NCBI GenBank assembly: GCA_035275625.1
Contig: DATEMK010000257.1
Coordinates: 1-15,187 of the forward strand
DNA: 15,187 nucleotides
Source: DATEMK01 sp035275625
GTDB taxonomy: Bacteria > Bacteroidota > Bacteroidia > AKYH767-A > OLB10
Reading direction: 5' to 3'
In this document: piece by piece, positions 7,489 to 15,187 of the stretch
Layout of the letters: the number at the start of each line of letters is the position of its first letter
Numbering within the stretch: the stretch's first letter is position 1
Notes under the pieces: model-generated
Databases searched by the model: none
Seen by the model: only the letters and a program-made list of their open reading frames with translations
Told to the model about the DNA's origin: nothing
Position numbers and translations under genes: made by a program

Positions 7489-10400
7489 ATGAAAAATATA
7501 AAACATATAATATTATCCTCCATATTCACTTCATTAATTTGCATAATATCAAACTTCGTTTTTGCAACAAATTACAGCTGGGTTGGAAATACATCAACTG
7601 ACTGGGGTACATCTGCGAATTGGGGCACCACACCAGGAGTACCCTCAACAAACGATACGGTATTAATTACATCTGCCGGAACTTTTCAGCCCGTTTTAGA
7701 CCAGACCAGGACGGTTAAAAAATTTACCATAACGTCCGGGACGCTTAATTTAAACACGTATGATTTGACGATCAGCAACACTTCCTCATTTACTGCTGGA
7801 ACAATCAGCAATGGGAAAATTTATCCAAATGGTGTGCAGGCTACTTATTCCGGCACCACGTTCAATTGTGAAGTGAATTCGGTAGCGGGAAAAGTTTTTC
7901 TAAGTGGAAGCACATTTAATTACCGCTGTTATTTTGAAGATACGATAACCAATTCAAGTCATGAAGGGGCGGGAGGATGCACTTTTAATGCCTCTGTTGT
8001 GATTAAAAAAAATTCAGGTGCAAATTTTGGAATTGCCGGCACCAATGGAAATACATTTAATGACTCCGTTACGTGTTTGAGTGTTCGCAGTGCTAATAAT
8101 TTTACCGTAACTGACCAGGGAACCACTTATTTTAATGGGAATGTCATCGTTGGAAGCAGTACCAATGGAGATATCTACTTTTCAGGTGCAGCCACACTTG
8201 CATCAGGAAAAACCATAAGTGTTGACGGAACGACAGGTTTTTCGACAGGCACTCTTCATCTCAATAATTTTACGCAATCAGGAAGCACAGCACAGTCATT
8301 CACCCTTACCAGCTCAGCAACTGTCAGTTGTTACAATGCTACATGGAATGGAGCGGTCTCAATTACTGCACCGCATGTGCTTCTTAAAACGACCACATTT
8401 AACGGAACTGCTTCATTTTACCAGACACATCCAACCATTGGATCTGTTTCTGACGGAGGAAATACCTTCAATGGAGCTGCCACCTTAAATTGTTCAGGTG
8501 CTGTATTTAGAATGGGAACAACTTATGATGATACATTCAACAGCGATCTTACGGTAATTGGCTTTGTCAGTGTGGGATATTCCAATACTACCATTTTAAA
8601 GGGTAATCTGACTGCCGGTGGAAGTAATTATCAATTTAATGGTACAGGGGTTTCAGGGACTCTGAAATTTGCCGGAAGCAATTCACAACACATTTCTTCA
8701 GGAGGAACCGGGATAATCGGTTTTAATAAAATGAAGATTGATAAAACAGGAGGCAGCGTTACGTTAGATAGTACAATAACCGTGGATGATACGCTGACGT
8801 TTGTAAGCGGTAATATTATTTCCACTTCAACACACCTGCTTTCAATGCTGGCAGGCAGCACCGTTACAGGGGCATCCAACAGCAGCTTTGTATCCGGACC
8901 AGTTCAAAAGACAGGAAATACTGCCTTCATTTTTCCCTGCGGTAAAAATTCAAGCTATCGTCCGATAGAAATGACAGCTCCTTCAGTAAATACCAATTCA
9001 TACACCGGTGAATATTTTGATGCAGGGCAATCATTAGGTTCTACTCTTGGATATCCTTTAAATACACTAAGCGATTGTAATTATTGGAAGTTTGACCGTA
9101 ACAGCGGATCGTCAAACGTTACTGTTAAGTTTCTATACAGTACTTCCGCTTGTGATTGGTTTAGCATGCGGCCTGTTCATATTGCCAACTGGACCGGGTC
9201 TTATTGGAATGATAAAGGTGAGGCGGTAACTGATGGCTCATTCAAGAAGACAAATGCTGCAACAAGCACTTTCGGTTATTTCGCCTTTGCATATACTTTA
9301 GTTGACGGTGATGCCTGTCGGTTGCCTTATTATCTTACTCCTCATGAAGATTGCCAACCAACTGAATTGCATTTTAAAAATAATCATTATTGGTTCCAGT
9401 TTATTCCCGATTCATTATTTACAGCAATTGATCTGATAAAGGATGATCCAACAAAAAATTATTCCCATATTAAAAAAATTACAGTGTATGATTATGATTG
9501 CAGTAATTTCACAGCCATTCAAACATGGGATTTCTCTTTAACCTCACCCTCACAAAATGCTTTATACACTATTACTGAATTAACTGATAAACAATTTTAT
9601 TTTATAGATATTGAACGGTATGACAGCACAAGCTCATGTTCAGTTTGCGATTCCGATTCGGTTTATTTAAAAATTTGTTTGATAAACATTCCTGTTCCGG
9701 TCAGCCCAGGAACTATTTCACATAGTATTGATAATTTTTTTGGATTAAACGGAACTTCCACACTATATAGTTCAACGTATTGGAACAATTCAAATTTGAA
9801 AAATGTCTTGCCGTCCTGTAACACCGCATCCTTAAGATATCCCGGAGGCGCAGTTGCAAATTACTGGGATTGGCGACAAGGTTGGTTCAAAAAAGCTGAC
9901 AACAGCAGCGGTTGTTTCACTTTACCCGTAGAATATCAAAGTAAAACGCAACAAACTAATGCTGATGACCTTGGTAATTTTAAACAAAGCGCAGATAAGA
10001 CACACTCTCTTCCGGTCTGGGTTTTAAATAATCTTACCTCAGATCAGCTTTATCAACTGGCAATGCTCTACCAGGGTAAAGGAATGAATCTTACAGAAAA
10101 AAGAGTTGAAATTGGTAATGAGTTTTATATTAGTCGTTGCGATTACGAAGAAAAGTATAATACGGCAGCTGATTACGCGAGTGATATAAACGCATGGAAA
10201 TCCACCATTCAAACATATTTGCCTAATACGAAAATAAGTGCAGTTGCATCTTATACAGGAGGAAATCCTGACCAGAGAAGAAAAACATGGAATGCTGAGT
10301 TAACTGATGCATCAGCTGCTCCCGATGCTTTTTCTATTCATCAGTACAGTGGCTTAGGGCAATTTTCGTATTCATCTCCCGTCAGTCCATCAGAATTTGA

Positions 10401-13400
10401 TCCGTTTTTTGTTTCTGTATTTAACAATTTTGATAATTTGAACGATGATATAGACGACCTGCCTGCAAATAGCGATATATGGATGACTGAATATAATCTT
10501 TCGACACAACAAATGGCGCATGGAACATGGCTTCATGGATTATTTACGGCAGTGCAAACGCTTTCATTTCTTGAAAACCCCCAAATAAAGCTTGTGACAC
10601 TTCACTCAATGATTTCGGACGGTATTTACGGAAGTATTTTTAGGGATAATTCAGGCCTTAACGGTTGGAGTGATTTTACAGAACCGCTTTGTCAAATTAA
10701 TACGGTTGCATACGGAAAAACTGCATTAGGATTAACCACTGCAATGATAGGTGCGGCAGTCGAAAGCACCACACAATGCGAAGATGTCAGTTTCGCGGGC
10801 ATTCCTCAGTTATCTAATGGTCGTAGTGTTGTTTATGGATGGTATTTTACAAATAGTTCTTCCACAGAAAAGCAAATGGTTCTTATCAATATGAGCAGTA
10901 CGAGCATTTCTACGTTACCTTTAAGCAGCTACTTTTCCTCATCAGCTCATTTTGATCAATTAAGCACTTCCAATGCTGATTATTATGTCACTGGAGGAAC
11001 AAATTTTGCAATTGCAAGCTGCAGTGCGTCAGGTACTTTAAATAGTATTGCCAATGCAGCTATTCCAGGAGGTGTTACCATAGACCTTCCTGCATTTTCA
11101 ATAACAAGAGTTTATGAGTATTCTTCAACTCCGGCTATAACTATTTCGGTATTGAATGATCCGGTCTGCTTGGGAACTTCTGTATCATTTATGGCGCACG
11201 GTGGACCTCCGGGATCTTACGTGTGGAGCACAAGTGCAACAACGGATGTTATTTCAGCGACTCCGTCTTCAGCTGGCACTTATACTGTTTCAGTGACGTC
11301 AACAGGTGGTGCTACTGCAACAAAATCAATTACAGTTGTAGCTGTACCAACATTAACAGCATCTGCAACTTCATCCACTATTTGTCCGGGAGCAAGTATA
11401 ACCTTAAATGCATCTCTCTCAGGCGCAGGAACTTTAACATACATCTGGACTGCTTGCGATGAAAATAATTTTAACGATTGCGGAGGAAATGGAATTGGTA
11501 CAGGAAGTTCACTTATCATTAGTCCTGGCCCCATCAAAACGACTCGTTATACAGTTTTCGCCTCCAATGGTAGTTGCTTTTCTCCTTATCAAAATGTAGA
11601 TGTAACAGTAAATCCGCCATATTTTAATTTCGATGATGAAAGAGTCATCTGTTCAGGGAGTTCAACAAACATAGATCCTTATCCTGCAACTAACAATACT
11701 CCTACTTATCTATGGTCACTCCCAGCAACAACACAAGATATTACAGTAAGCCCTACGGTAGTCACCACGTATACGCTCACTGTTACTCAAGGAGCTTGCA
11801 GTCGTTCAGATCAGATAAAAATTGTACCGGTGGATTGCTCCTGTGATGGTGGCGGTTATGATGCAACGATGGAACCACAATCAGTCTTATATGACGATAT
11901 TTCAACTGATTTGCTTACTTCATTAGGCATTACACCTAGTGGTAGTACTGTAACAATTTCAAATTCCAACATTGCTTTTCAGGGATCGTTCAGCTTGTAT
12001 GATTATGAAGATAATAAAGTTTCCAAAGTAATTTTTGATAATTGTACTTTAACCTTTAATGAAAGGGCAGAGTTTAATGTAGAACCCGGAAATACGGTCA
12101 TTTTTAATCAGTGCATCCTGGAGGATTGCAATGGTGTTATGTGGAAAGGGCTTCATAATAAAGCCGGAGTAATTGTTACCCAGGACCCTCCGGCAGGAAC
12201 TAACCGTACCTCAATTGAAGGAGCTGAATATGCATTTAATTGCGATCGCGGCAGTACACTTGATTTGACCCGCAATGATGCAACTGATTGCTATATAAGT
12301 ATTAAAGCAGATGACATTGATGCAAATAACTTTAATTTTCTTGACCTCACTGTTAAATCTTCAAAATTTCTTGGCACAGGAAGTTTATTGACCCCATACA
12401 TTGACCAAACTACTATTCTGGGCGACTATCCATATGCCGGAATGTTACTTAAAAATCTTACCGCTAACATTGGTGTGGCGGTTTCCGGTACTAATTGGCT
12501 TAGGTTCGATGGACTTAATAATGGTATCCATTCTACCGATTGCAGTCTTTATATCACAGGTTCCCAGTTTACCGACATTCAACCTGATGCGACTTATAGT
12601 GGAATAAATGGTTGTGGAATATTCAGCCAGGCGACCCCCGGCAATTATGGTTCACTCACACAAATTGGCTTAGGCACTGATGTCTTAAATAGTTTTACCT
12701 TTGATAATTGTTTGAATGGTATTTATGGAGACGGAGTAAGCATGGACATACAGCAAAATAAAATGCAGGACGTTAACACGGGCGTTGATTCAAGAAATAC
12801 ATCACTTTTATCAGTTCTGGTTTCATACAATGAAATTAATGCTTTATGGAGGGGTGTAAATCTTCAGAATGAAATAGCTAGCAAGGCCCACGTAATGCAC
12901 AATTCTATTTCTATTGATGGCACTCCGGGTGTAGATAATCGTGGCATTTCTGCTACCGGGTTTAGCCCCACTTTGCTAAAACGTTTTGCTGCAGGGTGCA
13001 ATGACATAACTGTTGATAATGGTTTTTATGGAATCTACATTGATGACGTTAATTATGCCGGAACTCGCGATAACAATATCATTCTTACCAATAGTAATGA
13101 GAACCTGGCGGGTATCAGGCTTGTAGCTAGTACCAAAGCTGGTGTGGCTGAAAACAGTGTTACCGGAAATGATCCGGCCACATTTGGTTATAATGCTTAT
13201 AGTTTTAGTCTCAATAATAATCCGAGCGTTAATATTAATACAAGTACTGGAACCTATTATGGTTTTGAATTTCAGGGCCCAAATGGTTCAACGTCTTCTT
13301 TCCGGCAAAATATAATGGATGAACATTATTTTGGTCTGCATCTTGATCAAAGCGGCATCATAGGTGTGCAAAATCTTACTCAAAATAAGTGGTACGGATA

Positions 13401-14649
13401 TACCCACGGTTGGACTTATGGAACAAGCAGTGGTAATCCTAATATTGGTGCTGTTAATCAAGTTGCCACTAACCAATTTGATGTTTTAGCATCACAGTTC
13501 TTTGTGTCATCAGCCACAACTGGAACAATTTACAGTCCTTATTTTGATGTGCCAAATTTCTCAAGTGCCCCATGGTTTGATTATTCACCAAATTCGCCAA
13601 TAATAATTGCTTATACAGATTATTGCAATCCCATCCCTGATCGCGTGGATTCTATAGTATCACTCGATTCACTTGTTGTAATGGATAGTCTACATACGGC
13701 AAAGTTTCAGCCGCAAGTAAAAGAGCTAACAAAACGAGATTTATTTGATAAGCTGCATGCTAACGAAGATTTGCGCGGATCCAATCAGTTTTTTTCTGAT
13801 TTTTATGATTCTCTTGCGGAAGAAAATGCCGGCAAGCTCGGAATTATTAAATACTCTATTGAAAGTTTGTATACTGATGCGGTGGAGGAGTTTGGCGATA
13901 TTTCAATTAATGACAGTATTGTCAATGCAAGACTTGCTTCCAAAGCTTACAATGACAGTTTGCTTGAAACAGGAATAAGCAGCAACGACAGTCTTGCATT
14001 AATTGAAGAAAATAAAGTCTTATTGGGCACCGTCACTTCATTGTGTGTTGAAAACAATACACTTTTAAATGAATATATTTTGTTCAGAGATGATGCACTT
14101 GATGAACTGAAATCTTTAAACGATGATGTTACCGGGGGCACCACTATTGAAGAAAATGAAAAAGAAGTAAATGATATTTATTTAAGAAAGATTGCAAAAA
14201 TAAATTTAAATCTTTCTGCAGGAGAAACAGATACTTTGCAAAGCATTGCAGAACAATGTCCGTTTGAAGGAGGCAGATCAGTTTACACAGCAAGAGCAAT
14301 CCTGGCTTTGATAGGCTTAGAGGAGGAGTATGATGATGAAACAGCATGTACCGGATCTCCCCGGCTGGCATCAAATCAGTCACACGGCTATAACGATTTT
14401 TTGCATGTCTCTGTAATACCAAATCCCGCTCGAGATAATGTAACAATAAAATATCATTTGAAAAAGGATGAAGGTGGAATTTTAGAATTAAAAGATCTAG
14501 CCGGAAGATTAATTTTTCATTATGAATTAGCTGCTGGTTCAGATGAAAAATCATTTTCCGTTTCCACCCTTCAAAGCGGTTTATATCTTTTTGGTTTCAG
14601 AGTTGGAAATAAGGAACTCGGCAAAGGTAAATTAAGCGTTATCAGGTGA
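7489..14649 (+). CDS. Giant T9SS-exported protein with a GH51/GH79-like glycosidase domain
   Basis: I choose the ATG at 7489 (2386 aa) because it opens a signal peptide (MKNIKHIILSSIF, cleavage near VFA); the open frame reaches back to 7390 inside the previous gene. Residues about 29-600 form a beta-helix: an NTSTDWGTSANW opening, a TFN repeat block duplicated once (125-215 and 286-350), then a SGPVQKTGNTAFIFPCGK strand. Residues 605-738 are a beta-sandwich. Residues about 746-1211 resemble a clan GH-A glycoside hydrolase: LRYPGG (782-787), VEIGNEF with likely acid/base E878, FSIHQYSG, and IWMTEYNL with likely nucleophile E1001. The 123-residue spacing fits GH51-type enzymes, and a beta-domain follows. 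Three PKD/Ig-like domains lie at about 1216-1448. A second beta-helix (about 1485-2024) has MWKGL at 1551-1555. A helical stalk (2050-2284) contains DS[IL] tripeptides and QCPFEGGRSVYTARAIL. A canonical type A sorting domain (IPNPARDNVTI; 2305-2386) ends it. The sugar substrate cannot be read from sequence. Confidence 0.9.
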   Translation: MKNIKHIILSSIFTSLICIISNFVFATNYSWVGNTSTDWGTSANWGTTPGVPSTNDTVLITSAGTFQPVLDQTRTVKKFTITSGTLNLNTYDLTISNTSSFTAGTISNGKIYPNGVQATYSGTTFNCEVNSVAGKVFLSGSTFNYRCYFEDTITNSSHEGAGGCTFNASVVIKKNSGANFGIAGTNGNTFNDSVTCLSVRSANNFTVTDQGTTYFNGNVIVGSSTNGDIYFSGAATLASGKTISVDGTTGFSTGTLHLNNFTQSGSTAQSFTLTSSATVSCYNATWNGAVSITAPHVLLKTTTFNGTASFYQTHPTIGSVSDGGNTFNGAATLNCSGAVFRMGTTYDDTFNSDLTVIGFVSVGYSNTTILKGNLTAGGSNYQFNGTGVSGTLKFAGSNSQHISSGGTGIIGFNKMKIDKTGGSVTLDSTITVDDTLTFVSGNIISTSTHLLSMLAGSTVTGASNSSFVSGPVQKTGNTAFIFPCGKNSSYRPIEMTAPSVNTNSYTGEYFDAGQSLGSTLGYPLNTLSDCNYWKFDRNSGSSNVTVKFLYSTSACDWFSMRPVHIANWTGSYWNDKGEAVTDGSFKKTNAATSTFGYFAFAYTLVDGDACRLPYYLTPHEDCQPTELHFKNNHYWFQFIPDSLFTAIDLIKDDPTKNYSHIKKITVYDYDCSNFTAIQTWDFSLTSPSQNALYTITELTDKQFYFIDIERYDSTSSCSVCDSDSVYLKICLINIPVPVSPGTISHSIDNFFGLNGTSTLYSSTYWNNSNLKNVLPSCNTASLRYPGGAVANYWDWRQGWFKKADNSSGCFTLPVEYQSKTQQTNADDLGNFKQSADKTHSLPVWVLNNLTSDQLYQLAMLYQGKGMNLTEKRVEIGNEFYISRCDYEEKYNTAADYASDINAWKSTIQTYLPNTKISAVASYTGGNPDQRRKTWNAELTDASAAPDAFSIHQYSGLGQFSYSSPVSPSEFDPFFVSVFNNFDNLNDDIDDLPANSDIWMTEYNLSTQQMAHGTWLHGLFTAVQTLSFLENPQIKLVTLHSMISDGIYGSIFRDNSGLNGWSDFTEPLCQINTVAYGKTALGLTTAMIGAAVESTTQCEDVSFAGIPQLSNGRSVVYGWYFTNSSSTEKQMVLINMSSTSISTLPLSSYFSSSAHFDQLSTSNADYYVTGGTNFAIASCSASGTLNSIANAAIPGGVTIDLPAFSITRVYEYSSTPAITISVLNDPVCLGTSVSFMAHGGPPGSYVWSTSATTDVISATPSSAGTYTVSVTSTGGATATKSITVVAVPTLTASATSSTICPGASITLNASLSGAGTLTYIWTACDENNFNDCGGNGIGTGSSLIISPGPIKTTRYTVFASNGSCFSPYQNVDVTVNPPYFNFDDERVICSGSSTNIDPYPATNNTPTYLWSLPATTQDITVSPTVVTTYTLTVTQGACSRSDQIKIVPVDCSCDGGGYDATMEPQSVLYDDISTDLLTSLGITPSGSTVTISNSNIAFQGSFSLYDYEDNKVSKVIFDNCTLTFNERAEFNVEPGNTVIFNQCILEDCNGVMWKGLHNKAGVIVTQDPPAGTNRTSIEGAEYAFNCDRGSTLDLTRNDATDCYISIKADDIDANNFNFLDLTVKSSKFLGTGSLLTPYIDQTTILGDYPYAGMLLKNLTANIGVAVSGTNWLRFDGLNNGIHSTDCSLYITGSQFTDIQPDATYSGINGCGIFSQATPGNYGSLTQIGLGTDVLNSFTFDNCLNGIYGDGVSMDIQQNKMQDVNTGVDSRNTSLLSVLVSYNEINALWRGVNLQNEIASKAHVMHNSISIDGTPGVDNRGISATGFSPTLLKRFAAGCNDITVDNGFYGIYIDDVNYAGTRDNNIILTNSNENLAGIRLVASTKAGVAENSVTGNDPATFGYNAYSFSLNNNPSVNINTSTGTYYGFEFQGPNGSTSSFRQNIMDEHYFGLHLDQSGIIGVQNLTQNKWYGYTHGWTYGTSSGNPNIGAVNQVATNQFDVLASQFFVSSATTGTIYSPYFDVPNFSSAPWFDYSPNSPIIIAYTDYCNPIPDRVDSIVSLDSLVVMDSLHTAKFQPQVKELTKRDLFDKLHANEDLRGSNQFFSDFYDSLAEENAGKLGIIKYSIESLYTDAVEEFGDISINDSIVNARLASKAYNDSLLETGISSNDSLALIEENKVLLGTVTSLCVENNTLLNEYILFRDDALDELKSLNDDVTGGTTIEENEKEVNDIYLRKIAKINLNLSAGETDTLQSIAEQCPFEGGRSVYTARAILALIGLEEEYDDETACTGSPRLASNQSHGYNDFLHVSVIPNPARDNVTIKYHLKKDEGGILELKDLAGRLIFHYELAAGSDEKSFSVSTLQSGLYLFGFRVGNKELGKGKLSVIR
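7849..8541 (+). repeat. Duplicated TFN beta-helix repeat block inside the giant gene
   Basis: The motif [ST]-[FW]-N recurs at residues 125, 143, 166, 190 and 215 (position of the aromatic), and again at 286, 304, 327 and 350. Spacings are 18, 23, 24, 25 and then 18, 23, 23. The second block therefore repeats the phase of the first, 161 residues later. Examples are GSTFN, GCTFN, GNTFN, TTTFN and DDTFN. This fits stacked coils of a beta-helix that grew by duplication of a block of coils. Repetition is at protein level; the DNA copies have diverged. Confidence 0.7.
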
Positions 14650-14660
14650 TTTTAATTAGA

Positions 14661-15187
14661 ATGAAGAAATTATTTATTCCTTGTTTTACTTTATGTTTGT
14701 TTATTTCATCCGTTGGAAAAAAAACATTTGCACAGGGAATAAATAATTTCTATTTAATGGGTTATTATAGTGGAATGTCAGGATTTGGAGGTACTAATAT
14801 TGATTTTATTTCAGGATCACCAAATATTTATTATGTAAATCGTCCTATGAATTTCAATATTTCTAACGCAAATATTTCAAATTCTCAAGGCAATATTCTG
14901 TTTTATACGAATGGAATATATATAGCAGATGCAACCAATGATACAATGCAAAATGGAGGTGGATTGAATCCGAGTTTTTACACCACTCAACAGTATGTTC
15001 AAGGGTTACGCATACCACAGGCAGATTTGATATTACCCTTTCCATCAGATACAAATAAATTTTATTTGTTTCATGAAACAATTGACCTAAGTTCTCCTTT
15101 TAGACCAAATAAAATTTATTTTTCCATTATTGATTTATCATTAAACGGGGGACTCGGAAGCGTCATCCTGAAAAATCAAATACTTTA
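14661..15187 (+). CDS. Secreted protein, 3' end outside the window (probable T9SS cargo)
   Basis: The frame is open from ATG 14661 to the edge (175 codons visible). It starts 11 bases after the giant's stop, so it is likely the third gene of the same operon. Residues 1-25 are a signal peptide (MKKLFIPCFTLCLFISSVG, cleavage after FAQ). The mature start contains SNANISNSQGNILFYTNGIY, then GGGLNPSFYTT, and later LRIPQADLILPFPSD, FYLFHETI and SLNGGLGSVILKNQIL. I recognise this pattern as a recurrent Bacteroidota secreted family, usually with a beta-propeller-like body and a T9SS tail. That is recall, not proof, and the C-terminus is missing here. No catalytic motif is visible. The frame has no internal stops and codon use matches its neighbours. 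Confidence 0.8.
   Translation, partial: MKKLFIPCFTLCLFISSVGKKTFAQGINNFYLMGYYSGMSGFGGTNIDFISGSPNIYYVNRPMNFNISNANISNSQGNILFYTNGIYIADATNDTMQNGGGLNPSFYTTQQYVQGLRIPQADLILPFPSDTNKFYLFHETIDLSSPFRPNKIYFSIIDLSLNGGLGSVILKNQIL

Noticed and set aside
7849..8541. CRISPR-like or DNA-level tandem repeat
   Set aside because: The periodicity is in the protein (beta-helix coils); the DNA copies are diverged and lie within an intact reading frame.
14144..14554. Minus-strand ORF of 136 codons, Leu- and His-rich
   Set aside because: Shadow of the helical stalk and sorting domain of the giant; composition is the complement of Glu/Lys/Asp-rich coding sequence.

Overview
The window looks like a chromosomal stretch of a Bacteroidota bacterium (Chitinophagales, Sphingobacteriales or Flavobacteriales; I cannot say which). 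Three signs support this. The DNA is AT-rich. A Bacteroidota-type promoter (TTTG, 18 bases, TAnnTTTG) precedes the tRNA. Large secreted proteins end in the type A C-terminal sorting domain of the type IX secretion system (T9SS), which is largely confined to this phylum. Every protein-coding gene and gene remnant I support is on the + strand.

Layout. Positions 1-235 hold a tRNA-Asp(GUC) with its promoter, a strong intrinsic terminator and an 11-bp tandem repeat. Positions about 435-1386 are a graveyard of T9SS cargo genes: an orphan sorting-domain tail with frameshifts and a stop, a frameshifted LamG-type N-terminus, and a second LamG-type N-terminus joined out of frame to a sorting-domain tail by an internal deletion. 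Then comes a 1710-residue secreted protein (1458-6590): a BNR/sortilin-like beta-propeller region, an SprB-like repeat, a parallel beta-helix, a helical module and a T9SS domain. It is closed by a clear terminator. An AT-rich gap of about 440 bases follows.

From 7074 to the right edge lies a probable operon of three genes: a small secreted beta protein (131 aa), a 2386-residue giant that starts 19 bases after it, and a third secreted protein that starts 11 bases after the giant and runs off the window. The giant has an N-terminal beta-helix with an internally duplicated TFN repeat block. It also has a glycosidase-like domain resembling GH51/GH79 with both catalytic glutamates recognisable, three PKD/Ig-like domains, a second beta-helix, a helical stalk rich in DS[IL] tripeptides and a T9SS domain.

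Together the genes suggest a surface-display locus: proteins exported by Sec, passed through the outer membrane by T9SS and anchored or released at the cell surface. The two giants share a common C-terminal half (beta-helix with an MW[RK]G motif, a helical module with a GG.xVYxAR motif, sorting domain) but carry different N-terminal domains, which looks like module shuffling. The most notable item is the glycosidase-like domain inside an adhesin-like giant. I found no CRISPR array, rRNA or transposase gene, and no known defence system.
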